Shown here one piece after another: positions 44,627 through 55,320 of a DNA stretch of 64,000 nucleotides. The stretch's first letter is position 1. Each line of letters begins with the position of its first letter. The position numbers were made by a program, and so were the translations under genes. The DNA lies in contig JAAUZE010000017.1 of NCBI GenBank assembly GCA_014804755.1, positions 207,787-271,786 on the forward strand, in the 5' to 3' direction. The stretch is from Lachnospiraceae bacterium (GTDB taxonomy: Bacteria > Bacillota > Clostridia > Lachnospirales > Lachnospiraceae). The notes under the pieces were generated by a model that was not told the DNA's origin, did no database searches, and saw nothing but the letters and a program-made list of their open reading frames with translations.

Positions 44627-45028
44627 TCACATCCCCCTCTTCAACCCCTCAATCAACGTAATATCCGCCGGCAGCCACTCAACAGAGTCCAATTCTTCCT
44701 TCGTCAGCCACTTTGCCGCTTCATGCTCCTTCAAAACTAAATCCCCAGACACAACCTCAGCCCATAAACAGTCCATAGAAAGATGAAAGGTCGGATAATC
44801 ATACTCGATTGTATCAATCAACTCTCCCACTTTAATTTCTGTATTGAGCTCTTCCATGATTTCTCTTTTAAGCGCTTCCTGCGGGGTTTCTCCTTCCTCT
44901 ATTTTCCCGCCCGGAAACTCCCAGCCGCCCTTAAAATCCCCGTATCCCCTTTGGGTGGCAAAAATGATCGGCTCCCCATTTTTATTTTTTCCCTTGATCA
45001 CGGCCGCAACCACACGTATTGTTTTCAT
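44627..45028 (-). CDS. NUDIX hydrolase, complete copy
   Basis: 133 residues ending ADITLIEGLKRGM. The NUDIX box REIMEEL and GGKIEEGET are intact. It resembles MutT-like 8-oxo-dGTP diphosphatases, but the substrate is not proven. The ATG overlaps the stop of the PLD-helicase gene by four bases, so they are translated together. A NUDIX enzyme next to a DUF3427-type helicase is a recurrent pairing in bacteria. The role may be to process a modified nucleotide made or released by the helicase partner. Confidence 0.85.
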   Translation of the reverse strand: MKTIRVVAAVIKGKNKNGEPIIFATQRGYGDFKGGWEFPGGKIEEGETPQEALKREIMEELNTEIKVGELIDTIEYDYPTFHLSMDCLWAEVVSGDLVLKEHEAAKWLTKEELDSVEWLPADITLIEGLKRGM

Positions 45029-45216
45029 CCTGCTTTTTCCTCCGTTTTCTCTTTAATACTGCTCTGTAAATAGCGCAGTAAATCATCTCTCACTGCATGA
45101 CGCATTTTCACTTTTACTTTCGCAATATCGCGTTCTCTGTCATTGTTATCTTTCTTTTTGTCCGCTTTTGTCTCTACAATATCAAACAGTCCCATATAAT
45201 AAAAATTTGTCTCGGC
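44629..45216 (-). repeat. Right copy of a 587-bp direct repeat
   Basis: Partner of 37999-38585. This copy is joined to the whole helicase gene, so it is the probable source. It ends at about AAAAATTTGTCTCGG, where the fragment copy diverges. Confidence 0.85.
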
Positions 45217-48021
45217 ATCACTCTTTTTTACTAATAAATGTTTACGTGGCGCTGTGATAACTTCCTGCATGTATGAGCTATGAATGCCCCTACCGATTTG
45301 CGAATCCCAGCGGAAAATCATATTATCTTCAAACACATCCGCATAATCCGGTTTGCCATCCACATAATTTTTTGCATCGTCCCCGCTTTCTTCCTTGTGA
45401 TATGTAACAAAAATAAACACATCGTCGCCAATACGCTTCATGCCGTACATGGTGGAAGATAAATCTTTTCCGCAATTCATCAATAAGCTCACATCTCTCC
45501 TTGAATATTTCTCATACAGCACAAATGGATTTTCCGCAGATTGTACGGTCGAAAACTTGTCCCAATATCTGCGTAATCCTACTTCGATCATGTCATCCAC
45601 CTGCTTGTAAAACTCCCTATGCTGTAAATGTTCTGCAAATCCTCCCATTCTATAAAGTATCGGCAGCCCGTCACGATTGACGATATCCATATGGCAATAA
45701 CGTTGATATTCTTCCTCCTTACTTACAAAATGACCTTGCAAAACGCTTACCGCGTTGTCAAAAGATTTCATATCAATCGCATATCCATATTTCTCCTGAA
45801 ATTCTTTTTTAATTTGTTCCACTTGAATCACTTCATTGTGTAAAAAGTATTTCAGTATCTCTAGCTCATAAGGTCTCACTCCGGAAAGAATTGTTTTGGA
45901 TAAATACTCTAATGTCACCAATTCCTGCTCGGATATTTTACCCTTATACAATTCTCGCTCAACCGATTCCAAAAACGCCTGATACGTCTTATATTCCCGA
46001 ATGATGACAAGCGGGTCCACCTCTCCATTCTCATAAAAATCAAGAAGATACGGCACCCTGCCAAGGCGATTTTTTAGCGTAATATAACTTTCTCTGATAA
46101 TCGACTTCATGCCTTTTATCTTATCAATCGACGCAAAAATCTTATCCTTTGCCACTTCGTCAAAATGTACCGTGGACGCCCCTGGAATGGTACTATTTCC
46201 GCTAATCACATATTTACGGATTGTATCGGGATTATAGCTTCTATCTCCCGATAATGCGATCGGAATCATAAAATTGTTGTTATAATTTCCGATAAAATCA
46301 AGCACGACAACATATTCTTTTCCGTCCGCTTTGCGCAGGCCTCTGCCAAGCTGTTGAATGAAGACAATCGGCGACTCTGTGGGTCGTAGCATAATTACTT
46401 GATTCACCTCGACAATATCAACACCTTCATTCAATATTTCCACAGAAAAAATATAATCTAACGGCTGCATATCTTCCGTTGCATCCGCTTCGTTCATAGC
46501 CAAACGCTCAAATGCAGTTGCTCTTTCCTCTTCTGTTGCATTTCCGTTTAGCGCAATCGTTCTATATCCGGCCGCATTAAATTTCGCTGAAAGCTCTTCC
46601 GATTCATCGATTCTGCTACAGAAAACAAGCCCCTTTACGCGGTCTCCGCTATAGCCATAATAGTTCGCTTGCTCCATAATATGCCGCACTCTCTCGTCAC
46701 CAGTTAAAAGAAGGAAGTCTCTTTCTGCTAATTTTTTTGCCTTGATCTGCTTCTCATCAATCAAAGAAATATCGCTGATTCCAAAATAATGAAAAGGGCA
46801 TAACAAATTCTCTTCCATTGCCTGCTGCAACCGAATCTCATATGCGATCTGGTAATGAAAGATCTCGTATATATTTTTCCCTTCTATCTCATCATCCCTT
46901 TTATCCGGTGTCGCCGTCATACCCAGCCAAAGCTTTGGTCTAAAATAATTCATAACCTTCTGATAAGTATTTGCTGCACTATGATGCGCTTCATCCAAAA
47001 TAATACAATCAAACTCATCCGGTTGATATTTCTCTAAATGCTCGTCCCGATTCAATGTTTGAACCATGGCAAACACATAATCTTTTTCATACTCGTGATA
47101 ACCTGCTCCAACCAGCCCCATCGAAACAGTTCTGTCAAATACTCTTTCATAAGACTTTTTTGTCTGTCTTGCCAACTGTCCTCTATGTACAAGAAATAAG
47201 ACCCTTTTAAATCCGAGTTCTCGCATTGCAAACGCAGACGCATAGGTTTTTCCCGTACCTGTCGCCGAAATCAAAAGCGCTCTCTCTTCTCCTGCTTCGA
47301 GAAGTTTTCTTAAATTCGCAATAAAGCCAACCTGCATGGCATTTGGCTGTAACCGATATTTTTCAATGGAGGTAATATCGTCCCGCCTTGCAACTTCACG
47401 TTGACGTTTAATGATCTGATACTTTTCTTTATAATTCTCATAAAAAACATCAAATGGTAAAGCGTGCTTTGAATTCCATAGCTCTCTAAATTCTTCCACA
47501 ATATTCTGCGCGATCTCACCTTGCTCCGTAGAAACAACTTTCGTATTCCACTCTCGATTACTAGTAAGCGCAGCACTTGTGATATTAGAACTTCCGATAA
47601 TGATTCGATAGATCTCCTCGCTTTTGAAAATATATCCCTTCGTATGAAAGCCTTCCTCCGCCGCCTCCACATCATACATTTTTAGTGTGATATTCGAAAG
47701 ACCATTTAACTTGTCTAACGCTCTTGGCTCACTAAAATTCAAATAATTAGTCGTCAGAATTTCTCCCGAAATTCCCCTTTTCTCCAATTCCTTTAATGTC
47801 TGTAACAGCGGCGTAATCCCGCTCATGGTAATGAAAGCAACGCTGATTTGAAATTGCTCGCACGCTAAGAGTTCATCTTCAATCGATGCCAGTACTTTCT
47901 TTCCCTCTTTATAATTGTTGGATACGAATTGCGCCTTATATGCGCGATTCGATGCATAGGTACCGTCAATGTATGCTGTTTCAAAACCTGCTCGCAAATC
48001 TGATAATTTCTCTTTTGTCAT
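45025..48021 (-). CDS. PLD-superfamily II helicase-DUF3427 protein
   Basis: 998 residues. Residues 40-190 form a phospholipase-D-like domain with one HxK (HTKGY at 126-130) and SSNIT. A superfamily II helicase follows: Walker A ISATGTGKT near 254, DEAHHSA near 345, TATPDKRD, QLGRGLRKADGKE. From about 620 to the end is the DUF3427 region. Proteins with this three-part design are found in phage-defence settings, where the PLD part could be a nuclease. The last codons overlap the NUDIX start by four bases. The last 60 codons are duplicated at 38396-38588. The gene looks intact. Confidence 0.85.
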   Translation of the reverse strand: MTKEKLSDLRAGFETAYIDGTYASNRAYKAQFVSNNYKEGKKVLASIEDELLACEQFQISVAFITMSGITPLLQTLKELEKRGISGEILTTNYLNFSEPRALDKLNGLSNITLKMYDVEAAEEGFHTKGYIFKSEEIYRIIIGSSNITSAALTSNREWNTKVVSTEQGEIAQNIVEEFRELWNSKHALPFDVFYENYKEKYQIIKRQREVARRDDITSIEKYRLQPNAMQVGFIANLRKLLEAGEERALLISATGTGKTYASAFAMRELGFKRVLFLVHRGQLARQTKKSYERVFDRTVSMGLVGAGYHEYEKDYVFAMVQTLNRDEHLEKYQPDEFDCIILDEAHHSAANTYQKVMNYFRPKLWLGMTATPDKRDDEIEGKNIYEIFHYQIAYEIRLQQAMEENLLCPFHYFGISDISLIDEKQIKAKKLAERDFLLLTGDERVRHIMEQANYYGYSGDRVKGLVFCSRIDESEELSAKFNAAGYRTIALNGNATEEERATAFERLAMNEADATEDMQPLDYIFSVEILNEGVDIVEVNQVIMLRPTESPIVFIQQLGRGLRKADGKEYVVVLDFIGNYNNNFMIPIALSGDRSYNPDTIRKYVISGNSTIPGASTVHFDEVAKDKIFASIDKIKGMKSIIRESYITLKNRLGRVPYLLDFYENGEVDPLVIIREYKTYQAFLESVERELYKGKISEQELVTLEYLSKTILSGVRPYELEILKYFLHNEVIQVEQIKKEFQEKYGYAIDMKSFDNAVSVLQGHFVSKEEEYQRYCHMDIVNRDGLPILYRMGGFAEHLQHREFYKQVDDMIEVGLRRYWDKFSTVQSAENPFVLYEKYSRRDVSLLMNCGKDLSSTMYGMKRIGDDVFIFVTYHKEESGDDAKNYVDGKPDYADVFEDNMIFRWDSQIGRGIHSSYMQEVITAPRKHLLVKKSDAETNFYYMGLFDIVETKADKKKDNNDRERDIAKVKVKMRHAVRDDLLRYLQSSIKEKTEEKAG

Positions 48022-48156
48022 TCTACTATTGCCCCTTCAGTTGATTCTTTATCGATTTCTCTGAGATACCCTATGCTGTCTGAAATTATTGTTATGGTTT
48101 TCTTTCCATCCGCTATAATGATAAGAGAATTTTACTGAGAATTAATCTGCCTTATT

Positions 48157-51100
48157 TCATTTCGCTTCATCATCCGTTTCAACTTCTACAATCTCACGAT
48201 TTGGATCTTCCAAATATCTTTTTAAATCCGTTATCTTCTTTACTGTTAAAGATTCTTTATAATGTCTACCTTCGTAAGTAGGATGCAATTTCGGATAGCG
48301 TTCCTTCGTTCTCAGCATATAGTGGTTATCAATCAGCCATAAAACAATTGCCCACATATCATCTCTGCTCATTTCCGAATACCTTCCGTACTCCGGTACC
48401 TCCATCAAATTTCCCTGCCGCATCTGTTTACGATTACCGCCTCTAACAGTAGCCACCAATATCGTAACACTATAAAAGCGCTTTTCGCTTATATGCTCTA
48501 AACAATGTAACAAACAATCAACAACATCATAAAGGTCAAAGCCCTTATAATATACCTTATGAAGTTCTCCCTTCTGAGCACTCTTCAATTCTTCTTGAAT
48601 ACTATTTGTTTTATACATCGGTTTTTGCTGCGCTTCGGGAACTGCCTTTTTTACTTCTGCATTCTTCGGTGAGATATCCCTCGCTCTAATCTTTTGCACT
48701 GCGGGAGCTGGTTCGGGAGAACAATTCATTAAAGTGTAATAATCTGCACTGCTAATCGTATGATTGCAGCCTTTCTTATCTGCGGTATAGTTTGTGCAAC
48801 CAAGGAAATACCCGCTATCTTTCGCCGATTTTATAATCAAATACCCATCTCTGCATTTATCGCATTTCATGATTGCTAATTTCCCTGCTTTTATATCATT
48901 TGTCATAAAACCACAGAGCTCTGGCTCATTTGTACAAAGATATAATCGCAATCCATATGCACTTTTATAACGTAATTGCATCGGGTACCCACAAACAGGG
49001 CAGATTTTCTTTGCTGTATTGTACTTAATCTCTTCCTCATTCCAATTCCCTTTAAGCACAACATTCTTATAATCCTTCTTTATCTCCAATAAAAATTCAG
49101 AAGGATTTTGCTCCAGCGCGATAAAATATGCTCTGTTTTTTGTTCTAGTCATGGCTACATAGAAAAGGCGTCTTTCTTCTGCATAATCAATCGAATTATC
49201 TCCCTTAATAACAAATGATAGAACCGGATCATCCTCAATTTTTGAAGGAAATCCATATGTCTCATTTTTTCCATTTACAATAATCACATTATCATATCCC
49301 AATCCTTTTGACATATGCACCGTCATAAAGGTGATATCCAGCCGAGGATATTTCACTGATTTCAATTTACTTCCTCGAGTTTTATATTCAAACAGACCCG
49401 AACGTTCTAACAAATCACCATCAAATGCATACCTTCCCAAAAGCAAAATCGTTCCGTCTTCTTCCTTTCCTTCTACGCGGTTATACGCAATAATCTGCCC
49501 AAGCGCCGTTTCAACGGCGTGAGCTGTTGCATACATAATTCCGGATCTGCGATCTTCGTTATATTTTTTATATGCGGTATCATATGTATATATAATTACA
49601 GGATCATCTATCTTTTTAGGAGACATTAACGTTTTCTCTATCTGTTCGGGATTCTTTTGAATAAAGTTTCCCGCTATATCTATCACCTCTTGGGAATTTC
49701 TATATGTGCGAACGATTTTTAGTAACTTCGCATACCCCATCTTTTCTTCAAATTTTGTGAATAATGAAATATCTGATCCACTAAATGCATAGATAGACTG
49801 CCAATCATCTCCTACTGCGATAATTTTAGCATCCGTCACTTCTGACAATGCTGTTGTCAGGTCAAATCTTTGACGTGAAATATCTTGATACTCATCCACA
49901 ATAATGTACTTGAAATGAAGCCTCTGCTTCATTTCTTTTACCTCGCGTAAAACTCTTGCAGACTCATTGATCATATCTTCAAAATCAACAGCATTATTTT
50001 CTTTGAGATACCTTTCATATTCTAAGAAACACTCTTCACATATATTTAAAAACAGCCTCGAACGCACATTCATTGTTGAATGATACATTCTGCTGAATTC
50101 ATCCCTGGTATATCCATTTGTTTTAAAGTTCGTAATAAATCGGCAAATTAAATTAACCAACTTTCGAATATACTTCGATTCCTCTGACGATAAAATCTTC
50201 TCCATAATCTCTTTATTGGATCTCGGACTAAGCTCAAATCCTACTTTCTCTAGATTTTCACGTAAATGCTCGGTAATTGCCCTTTTATCATTATATGCTG
50301 AAAAAGTATAAATTAATTTTGTTCCATGCTCTCTATGAAGCAATATCTTATCATTTACGCTATGCTTATATCTTGAAAGTTCTTCTTCTGTAAATCTATC
50401 ATTCTTCCCATCTTCCGTGATTCCAAAGTGCTCAATATACGCTACTTTATCCCCTTGCCTAATAATAAAGTCCGGGGTATAGGGCTTCCTCGAAAAAGCA
50501 ATATAATATGGGTATAGTGGTTCATAGTCATATTCGATATTATTCAAATATAAGAAATTAGCGATTTCAACCTCCTGAAAAGAACGAACCACTTCATTCT
50601 GAATAGTAACTTTTTTCTTCGTTCTTGAATCTACTATCTCTTTTTTAAATTCCGTCAGCTCACTTCGCATAGTGGTAAAGCTTGACTTGGCAATTTTATT
50701 AAAAAATTTATTTAAATCATTTCCCTCATAAGGGGCATCAAAATAAGAAGCAAAGAACAAAATAAGCTTATTTACCAGTGCTTCGCTAGTTAAAATAGAA
50801 TTTCTAAAATAATCCTGTAGCAAAAAGTATAACTTAGAATTTTCTACAATATTAAGCTTCTGAGGATTGTGTATCTGTAAAATAGCATTCCCGGTCGCAT
50901 GAAACGTTGTAATAGGGCAATCTATATGAAGTTCCTTATTTATTTTCTCTCTCAATTCACCTACTGCTTTATTTGTAAAGGAAATCACTAAAATATCCTT
51001 TGATTCAATATTCTTTTTTTCTACTAAGTATTTCACCTTTGCAGCAACAGTAGTTGTTTTTCCTGCCCCGGCACCCGCTATAACAAGACAATAATCCTCA

Positions 51101-51546
51101 TCTGTCAAAATGACTTTTCGCTGATCATCGTCAAGCTTAATGGCAGCATCCACCGAATTAAGAATATTATCCAAATATTCTTTATCCAATACAAGATGCT
51201 CTGCTATGTATTCATCATTTACTTTTTCTATGATTTGATTTAATGAATGAAAGGCGTCTAAAGTCTGTAAAATCTCTTTACTGTTCATTTTGTGTTGTGC
51301 GCAGAAATTATCTAGCATTTTACTATCTGCTAATACAGTAAAATACTCTATCACTTTTTGATATTTGGGCAGAATATCACAATACTCACTTCTTGCAACG
51401 TAATGTTGCTTTACACACAACTTATCAATTTCGCCTTTAAGCGCAAGAATTTCCATACATTCCGCGGGGCATGCTGATATATCCATTCTCGCATTTTGTT
51501 CCTTTGATTCTTTTTTTCTAAAAAAATTACTGATTAATGAACTCAT
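48157..51546 (-). CDS. UvrD/HelD-type helicase with a nuclease-like insert and zinc fingers
   Basis: 1129 residues. A superfamily I helicase core has the Q motif (LDDDQRKVIL), Walker A VIAGAGAGKTTT near 155, IVDEYQDIS near 552 and VAMTRTKNRAYFI. A segment near 340-400 (DYEPLYPYY, YTPDFIIRQ, VAYIEHFG) resembles the PD-(D/E)XK-like insert of some UvrD relatives. Residues about 840-920 hold Cys4-type fingers (CPVCGYPM, CTNEPELCGF, CDKCRDG), as in topoisomerase tails, and the end contains an RQC-like winged domain (SRDDMWAIVLWLIDNHYML). The start has a poor site, but a TATAAT six bases before ATG suggests a nearly leaderless message. It lies directly upstream of the PLD-helicase gene. Confidence 0.85.
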   Translation of the reverse strand: MSSLISNFFRKKESKEQNARMDISACPAECMEILALKGEIDKLCVKQHYVARSEYCDILPKYQKVIEYFTVLADSKMLDNFCAQHKMNSKEILQTLDAFHSLNQIIEKVNDEYIAEHLVLDKEYLDNILNSVDAAIKLDDDQRKVILTDEDYCLVIAGAGAGKTTTVAAKVKYLVEKKNIESKDILVISFTNKAVGELREKINKELHIDCPITTFHATGNAILQIHNPQKLNIVENSKLYFLLQDYFRNSILTSEALVNKLILFFASYFDAPYEGNDLNKFFNKIAKSSFTTMRSELTEFKKEIVDSRTKKKVTIQNEVVRSFQEVEIANFLYLNNIEYDYEPLYPYYIAFSRKPYTPDFIIRQGDKVAYIEHFGITEDGKNDRFTEEELSRYKHSVNDKILLHREHGTKLIYTFSAYNDKRAITEHLRENLEKVGFELSPRSNKEIMEKILSSEESKYIRKLVNLICRFITNFKTNGYTRDEFSRMYHSTMNVRSRLFLNICEECFLEYERYLKENNAVDFEDMINESARVLREVKEMKQRLHFKYIIVDEYQDISRQRFDLTTALSEVTDAKIIAVGDDWQSIYAFSGSDISLFTKFEEKMGYAKLLKIVRTYRNSQEVIDIAGNFIQKNPEQIEKTLMSPKKIDDPVIIYTYDTAYKKYNEDRRSGIMYATAHAVETALGQIIAYNRVEGKEEDGTILLLGRYAFDGDLLERSGLFEYKTRGSKLKSVKYPRLDITFMTVHMSKGLGYDNVIIVNGKNETYGFPSKIEDDPVLSFVIKGDNSIDYAEERRLFYVAMTRTKNRAYFIALEQNPSEFLLEIKKDYKNVVLKGNWNEEEIKYNTAKKICPVCGYPMQLRYKSAYGLRLYLCTNEPELCGFMTNDIKAGKLAIMKCDKCRDGYLIIKSAKDSGYFLGCTNYTADKKGCNHTISSADYYTLMNCSPEPAPAVQKIRARDISPKNAEVKKAVPEAQQKPMYKTNSIQEELKSAQKGELHKVYYKGFDLYDVVDCLLHCLEHISEKRFYSVTILVATVRGGNRKQMRQGNLMEVPEYGRYSEMSRDDMWAIVLWLIDNHYMLRTKERYPKLHPTYEGRHYKESLTVKKITDLKRYLEDPNREIVEVETDDEAK

Positions 51547-51694
51547 TTGCTTATTATAGTCATACTAAAAAACTGACTATTTCTCCTTTATACTTTTCAA
51601 AACCGTAATCCAATTTATTATAATTGACAAGCATACCATATCCTGCAAATCCGTTAAACTATTATAGCATTTCATTCTATGTTTCTCAACTACG
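51547..51694. other. Promoter-like region of the UvrD-type helicase
   Basis: The minus strand has TATAAT six bases before the helicase ATG but no convincing -35. An AAAGGAG lies 30 bases upstream of that and leads into a six-codon frame (MTIISK), whose stop overlaps the helicase ATG. The distance from this site to its ATG is too long for certainty. Confidence 0.35.
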
Positions 51695-51748
51695 CTTTGC
51701 GGAGTGCAATTTGAAAATTGCACTCCACGGGGCATGCTGACCGCAAAG
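51695..51748. repeat. Nested palindrome between two defence genes
   Basis: A perfect 12-bp inverted repeat (GGAGTGCAATTT, two bases, AAATTGCACTCC) at 51701-51726 is enclosed by a second one, CTTTGCG at 51695-51701 and CGCAAAG at 51742-51748. It lies between the UvrD-type helicase and the SIR2 gene. It could be a terminator-like structure without a T tract, or a protein binding site. Confidence 0.7.
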
Positions 51749-51810
51749 GCTCACATCCACATACGCAAAACAATGCAATGAAGTCACGTAACCATGTGCC
51801 ACTCTTTCAA

Positions 51811-54800
51811 TTATCCTAAACCTCTTCTTAATAAAGCTTCATTTAGTGCATGCTGATTCTTTTCATCAGCGTATGAAATCATATTCGCAATTTCTTTGAC
51901 CTCTTTATATCGATAACCAAAATCCACATTGGAATTTAACAAAAACACCAATAACTTAGCCGTAGCATCAGGATACTTTCTTGACCATTCTCCTTCATGC
52001 AATTTATACCAAAACGTTGGAGGCATACTATTGATTGATGTCCCGGATACAATAATTTCGATTGCTTCCGGATACAATTCGTTCAATTCAAAAATCCATT
52101 CCAACATTGCTGCGTTCTCATATTCTTGTAACGGAACGGGAATATTTTTTACACGATTCCACCAATACTCTTTTAGCCATGCATTCCACAAGTGATACTT
52201 TTGTTCACTATTCATATTGCATAAGGTTCCCCAAACGCTATCAATAAACTGCTTTCGATCTACCTCCTTTGCCACTTTAAATAATTTAGGAATAAACTCA
52301 ATTATCGGATTATCGACTGCATATATCATTAAAACAGTATATAACTCTACAAATCCCTCTCGTGCCTCCCTCTCTAAATCATCCAACCTATCTACCGCCT
52401 GCAGATAAACAGGTATCACTTCATCCGCTAATTCTTTATATAAACGCCTTGAAAACCATGCAATACCTTCCCATGCAGCTTTAAACTCTTTCTTGCTTTT
52501 GCTATTCAAAATCGGAAACAAATTGCTAATACACCACTTCCGGTCACGAGCAAATAAAAATGCCATTTGCCCCACCAAAACACATATCACCTGCTCATTC
52601 TCTTCCTCTGCTAAAATCTTCTCAAACAACTCTTGGTATTTTGGTGGAATACCATTATCATCTTCATAAGATAACATTTTTATCCAGATTAATGTCAATA
52701 TTCCCGTTGCACAATTGCAACACATATCTATCAGCATGCCCTCCTTGAATTTGTCTTCTTTTCCCCTCTTCTTCCAAAGTCGAATAGCTATTTCATACAA
52801 TTCTTCACCATAGATAAAAAAGCTTTCCTTAATGCAATCTGAATCTATGGCATTCTCCAATAACCTACTCATATCTAGATTTCTGCTTGATATCAAATCA
52901 TCTATTTGTAGCTTTCTTAATATGTCAATATATTCATCAGCATTTAAATTACTTTTTTCCAACCCTCTAAAGAAATACGCCCACACATCCAAATCATATT
53001 GAAATTCTTTCTTTAACACCTCAAGCATTCTACAAGCCCATGAAAAATCTTCTTTTATACAATTTGCAAATGTATTTAACAATCCTTCACGATCCGGTCC
53101 CTCCCACTTATCACCAGAATATGTTTGTAACATTTCCATCAATTGTGATATTTCCATTATCTTCATTTCTTCCTGACTAATCGGGCTGGTGGTTCCACCC
53201 CAAACAGCTTTGCTAGACCGTAAAGATAATTCCGGATTCTTTCGTGGCTGAAATGTTGGATAATCTGATTTCACATCCTCGATAATCTTTCTTACCCGCT
53301 CATTGGGTTTACATTTTTTCTGTAACCACACTGCCCAGTTATATTTTGCATATGCACTTGTTTTTTCGTCATTATAGTCTTTTCCTTTTTCAATTTCACT
53401 TAATATTTTGTGTTGATTTTCATTACTTATTTCATCAAATATATCTGCTACTAATTTGAAAACTCGTTCTTTCTCCCATAAAGAGTAAATACAGATATTT
53501 TGCACCAATAACTCTGCTTTCTCATCATTGGAAAAAGTATTTGTTTCTTTTAGCAGCCTTACGCCAATCACTCTCAGCAACGTTGATTCTGACTTAACGC
53601 ATTGCTCTATAAAGTTTCTGACAATATTTTTTTGTGTCTCTTGAATACCTATACAAGTCTCAACAATCACACGTTCTAACACAGGTATTGCATCATGGTA
53701 AAAATAAAATGTTCTGTTTGCGTCAAAAGAGACACTCTGAAGTAAAGCATACGGCTCCCCTTCTTTTGAAGCCATCCCAAACTGTGCATAATTAAAATGA
53801 AGCTTCATTACATAATCCATTGCAAATTTCAATATTTCTAACGGATAATGTTCTATGTAAATCTCCCTATAATCTAACCAAACACTGTTGACAAGATAGC
53901 CATCACCCAAAATATTATGCTGAATGCAAATCTCCTCCTTATCTCGTGAAAATTTACCTTCTTGCAGTACCATTTTAAACTCAAAAAGTTTTGTAAAAAG
54001 ACGCCATCCAAGTGAATATAAATTTCTTTTCATAACAATTTCATTGATTCTTGAAATTGTCCATACATCTGATAAATATTCATCCAAAATCACTAAATAT
54101 TCTTTTAACACAGTATCATTAAACAACCCATCGTCATAAGCAATTTTTTGCAAAATGCAACTCGCCAATTTTAAATTCATACAGCTATTATGTTTTGCTA
54201 AAATTCTCTTAATCAACCGATCTTCTTTTCCTACATAATTATCAACAAGCCAATTTAACCATAGCGCATCCAGTTCACTAAACTGTACATCCGGAATAAA
54301 CAAATTCTTTAAAACTCCCTTTTTTTCTAACCACCATAACCACTCTTCTCCTTTTATACATCCTATCAATATGCGCACTTTATTTACATCTTGCAAGCAA
54401 AAATCCATCTCACTTATTGTAGCCAAATCTACAGGCGGTTTTGGGGCAATCACACTCAGACTATTCTTCCAATCTAAAAGTCCTCGTTTAATTCTTTCTC
54501 CCAGCTTATGAACTCCTTCATTTAATATATCAAATCCGCCTGCCTCAAAAACAATGGGTTGAATCCCTAATTCTGTCCAACCGCCACCTTCGCTGTCTGT
54601 TAAAACAAAACGTTTATGCATTTGATCCTTTGTCATTGCCCTTGTTAAATAACGCACAATTGTATCATTATAACTATAACCTATAAATAAAACCGTATAT
54701 GTTTCAAACAATTTCACAAGAAAGCGGGCTACATAACCATCTGATAAATATGCTTTCCCAAAATCCTCATCTGTTAAAACCATATATTCCGGTTCATTAA

Positions 54801-55257
54801 CATTCCCATGAATGTGAACGATTCCTTTTATATCATTTCCTAACGGCAATGCCGGCGCATCGTACACTTTAACATTCGTCATATTCATCTGCTCAAGCGC
54901 TTGCTCAAACATATTGTCATAATTAGTGGTCACTATTTTTATTTTTGTTATATCCGGAAATAATTCAATAATATACTCGTGCAATTTGTTGTGTTGCAAA
55001 TCCATTTGCGATAACTTTTCTGCCGCAATTTCATTAACATTTATATTTTGATGTTTTAATCTTCCGAGAAATGCGTCACATTCAGAGGTTTTGCAACTCT
55101 GTCCTGTTCCAATCGCAATCTGCTTTGTTAAATTTTCAAAATTAGGTAATAATGTAGGGGCTCCCATAGAAACCCCTGCACCTGCAAAAACAACTAAATT
55201 CCCTTCATTTACTGCATCAATAATATCATTCGGAAAGTCAATCCCACTTATATACAT
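51811..55257 (-). CDS. Large defence-associated sirtuin (SIR2 plus long helical region)
   Basis: 1148 residues. The SIR2 domain covers about 1-270: LVVFAGAGVS at 21-30, IVTTNYDN at 108-115, catalytic His150 in VHIHGNVNEP and FIGYSYND. The remaining 870 residues are helical and rich in Trp and Glu, without a P-loop. DSR-type proteins with this layout cleave NAD when they meet phage proteins. The catalytic His is present, in contrast to the SIR2-STAND protein at 38.7-41 kb. The start follows GAGGAAG. No chaperone or partner gene is directly linked, although the UvrD-type helicase lies downstream and the HNH gene upstream. Confidence 0.85.
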   Translation of the reverse strand: MYISGIDFPNDIIDAVNEGNLVVFAGAGVSMGAPTLLPNFENLTKQIAIGTGQSCKTSECDAFLGRLKHQNINVNEIAAEKLSQMDLQHNKLHEYIIELFPDITKIKIVTTNYDNMFEQALEQMNMTNVKVYDAPALPLGNDIKGIVHIHGNVNEPEYMVLTDEDFGKAYLSDGYVARFLVKLFETYTVLFIGYSYNDTIVRYLTRAMTKDQMHKRFVLTDSEGGGWTELGIQPIVFEAGGFDILNEGVHKLGERIKRGLLDWKNSLSVIAPKPPVDLATISEMDFCLQDVNKVRILIGCIKGEEWLWWLEKKGVLKNLFIPDVQFSELDALWLNWLVDNYVGKEDRLIKRILAKHNSCMNLKLASCILQKIAYDDGLFNDTVLKEYLVILDEYLSDVWTISRINEIVMKRNLYSLGWRLFTKLFEFKMVLQEGKFSRDKEEICIQHNILGDGYLVNSVWLDYREIYIEHYPLEILKFAMDYVMKLHFNYAQFGMASKEGEPYALLQSVSFDANRTFYFYHDAIPVLERVIVETCIGIQETQKNIVRNFIEQCVKSESTLLRVIGVRLLKETNTFSNDEKAELLVQNICIYSLWEKERVFKLVADIFDEISNENQHKILSEIEKGKDYNDEKTSAYAKYNWAVWLQKKCKPNERVRKIIEDVKSDYPTFQPRKNPELSLRSSKAVWGGTTSPISQEEMKIMEISQLMEMLQTYSGDKWEGPDREGLLNTFANCIKEDFSWACRMLEVLKKEFQYDLDVWAYFFRGLEKSNLNADEYIDILRKLQIDDLISSRNLDMSRLLENAIDSDCIKESFFIYGEELYEIAIRLWKKRGKEDKFKEGMLIDMCCNCATGILTLIWIKMLSYEDDNGIPPKYQELFEKILAEEENEQVICVLVGQMAFLFARDRKWCISNLFPILNSKSKKEFKAAWEGIAWFSRRLYKELADEVIPVYLQAVDRLDDLEREAREGFVELYTVLMIYAVDNPIIEFIPKLFKVAKEVDRKQFIDSVWGTLCNMNSEQKYHLWNAWLKEYWWNRVKNIPVPLQEYENAAMLEWIFELNELYPEAIEIIVSGTSINSMPPTFWYKLHEGEWSRKYPDATAKLLVFLLNSNVDFGYRYKEVKEIANMISYADEKNQHALNEALLRRGLG

Positions 55258-55320
55258 TTTCTACTTCCTCTTTTCATTTCCATACAAAATAGTAATTTCT
55301 TCCTCCCGCAGAGCGCCTCT

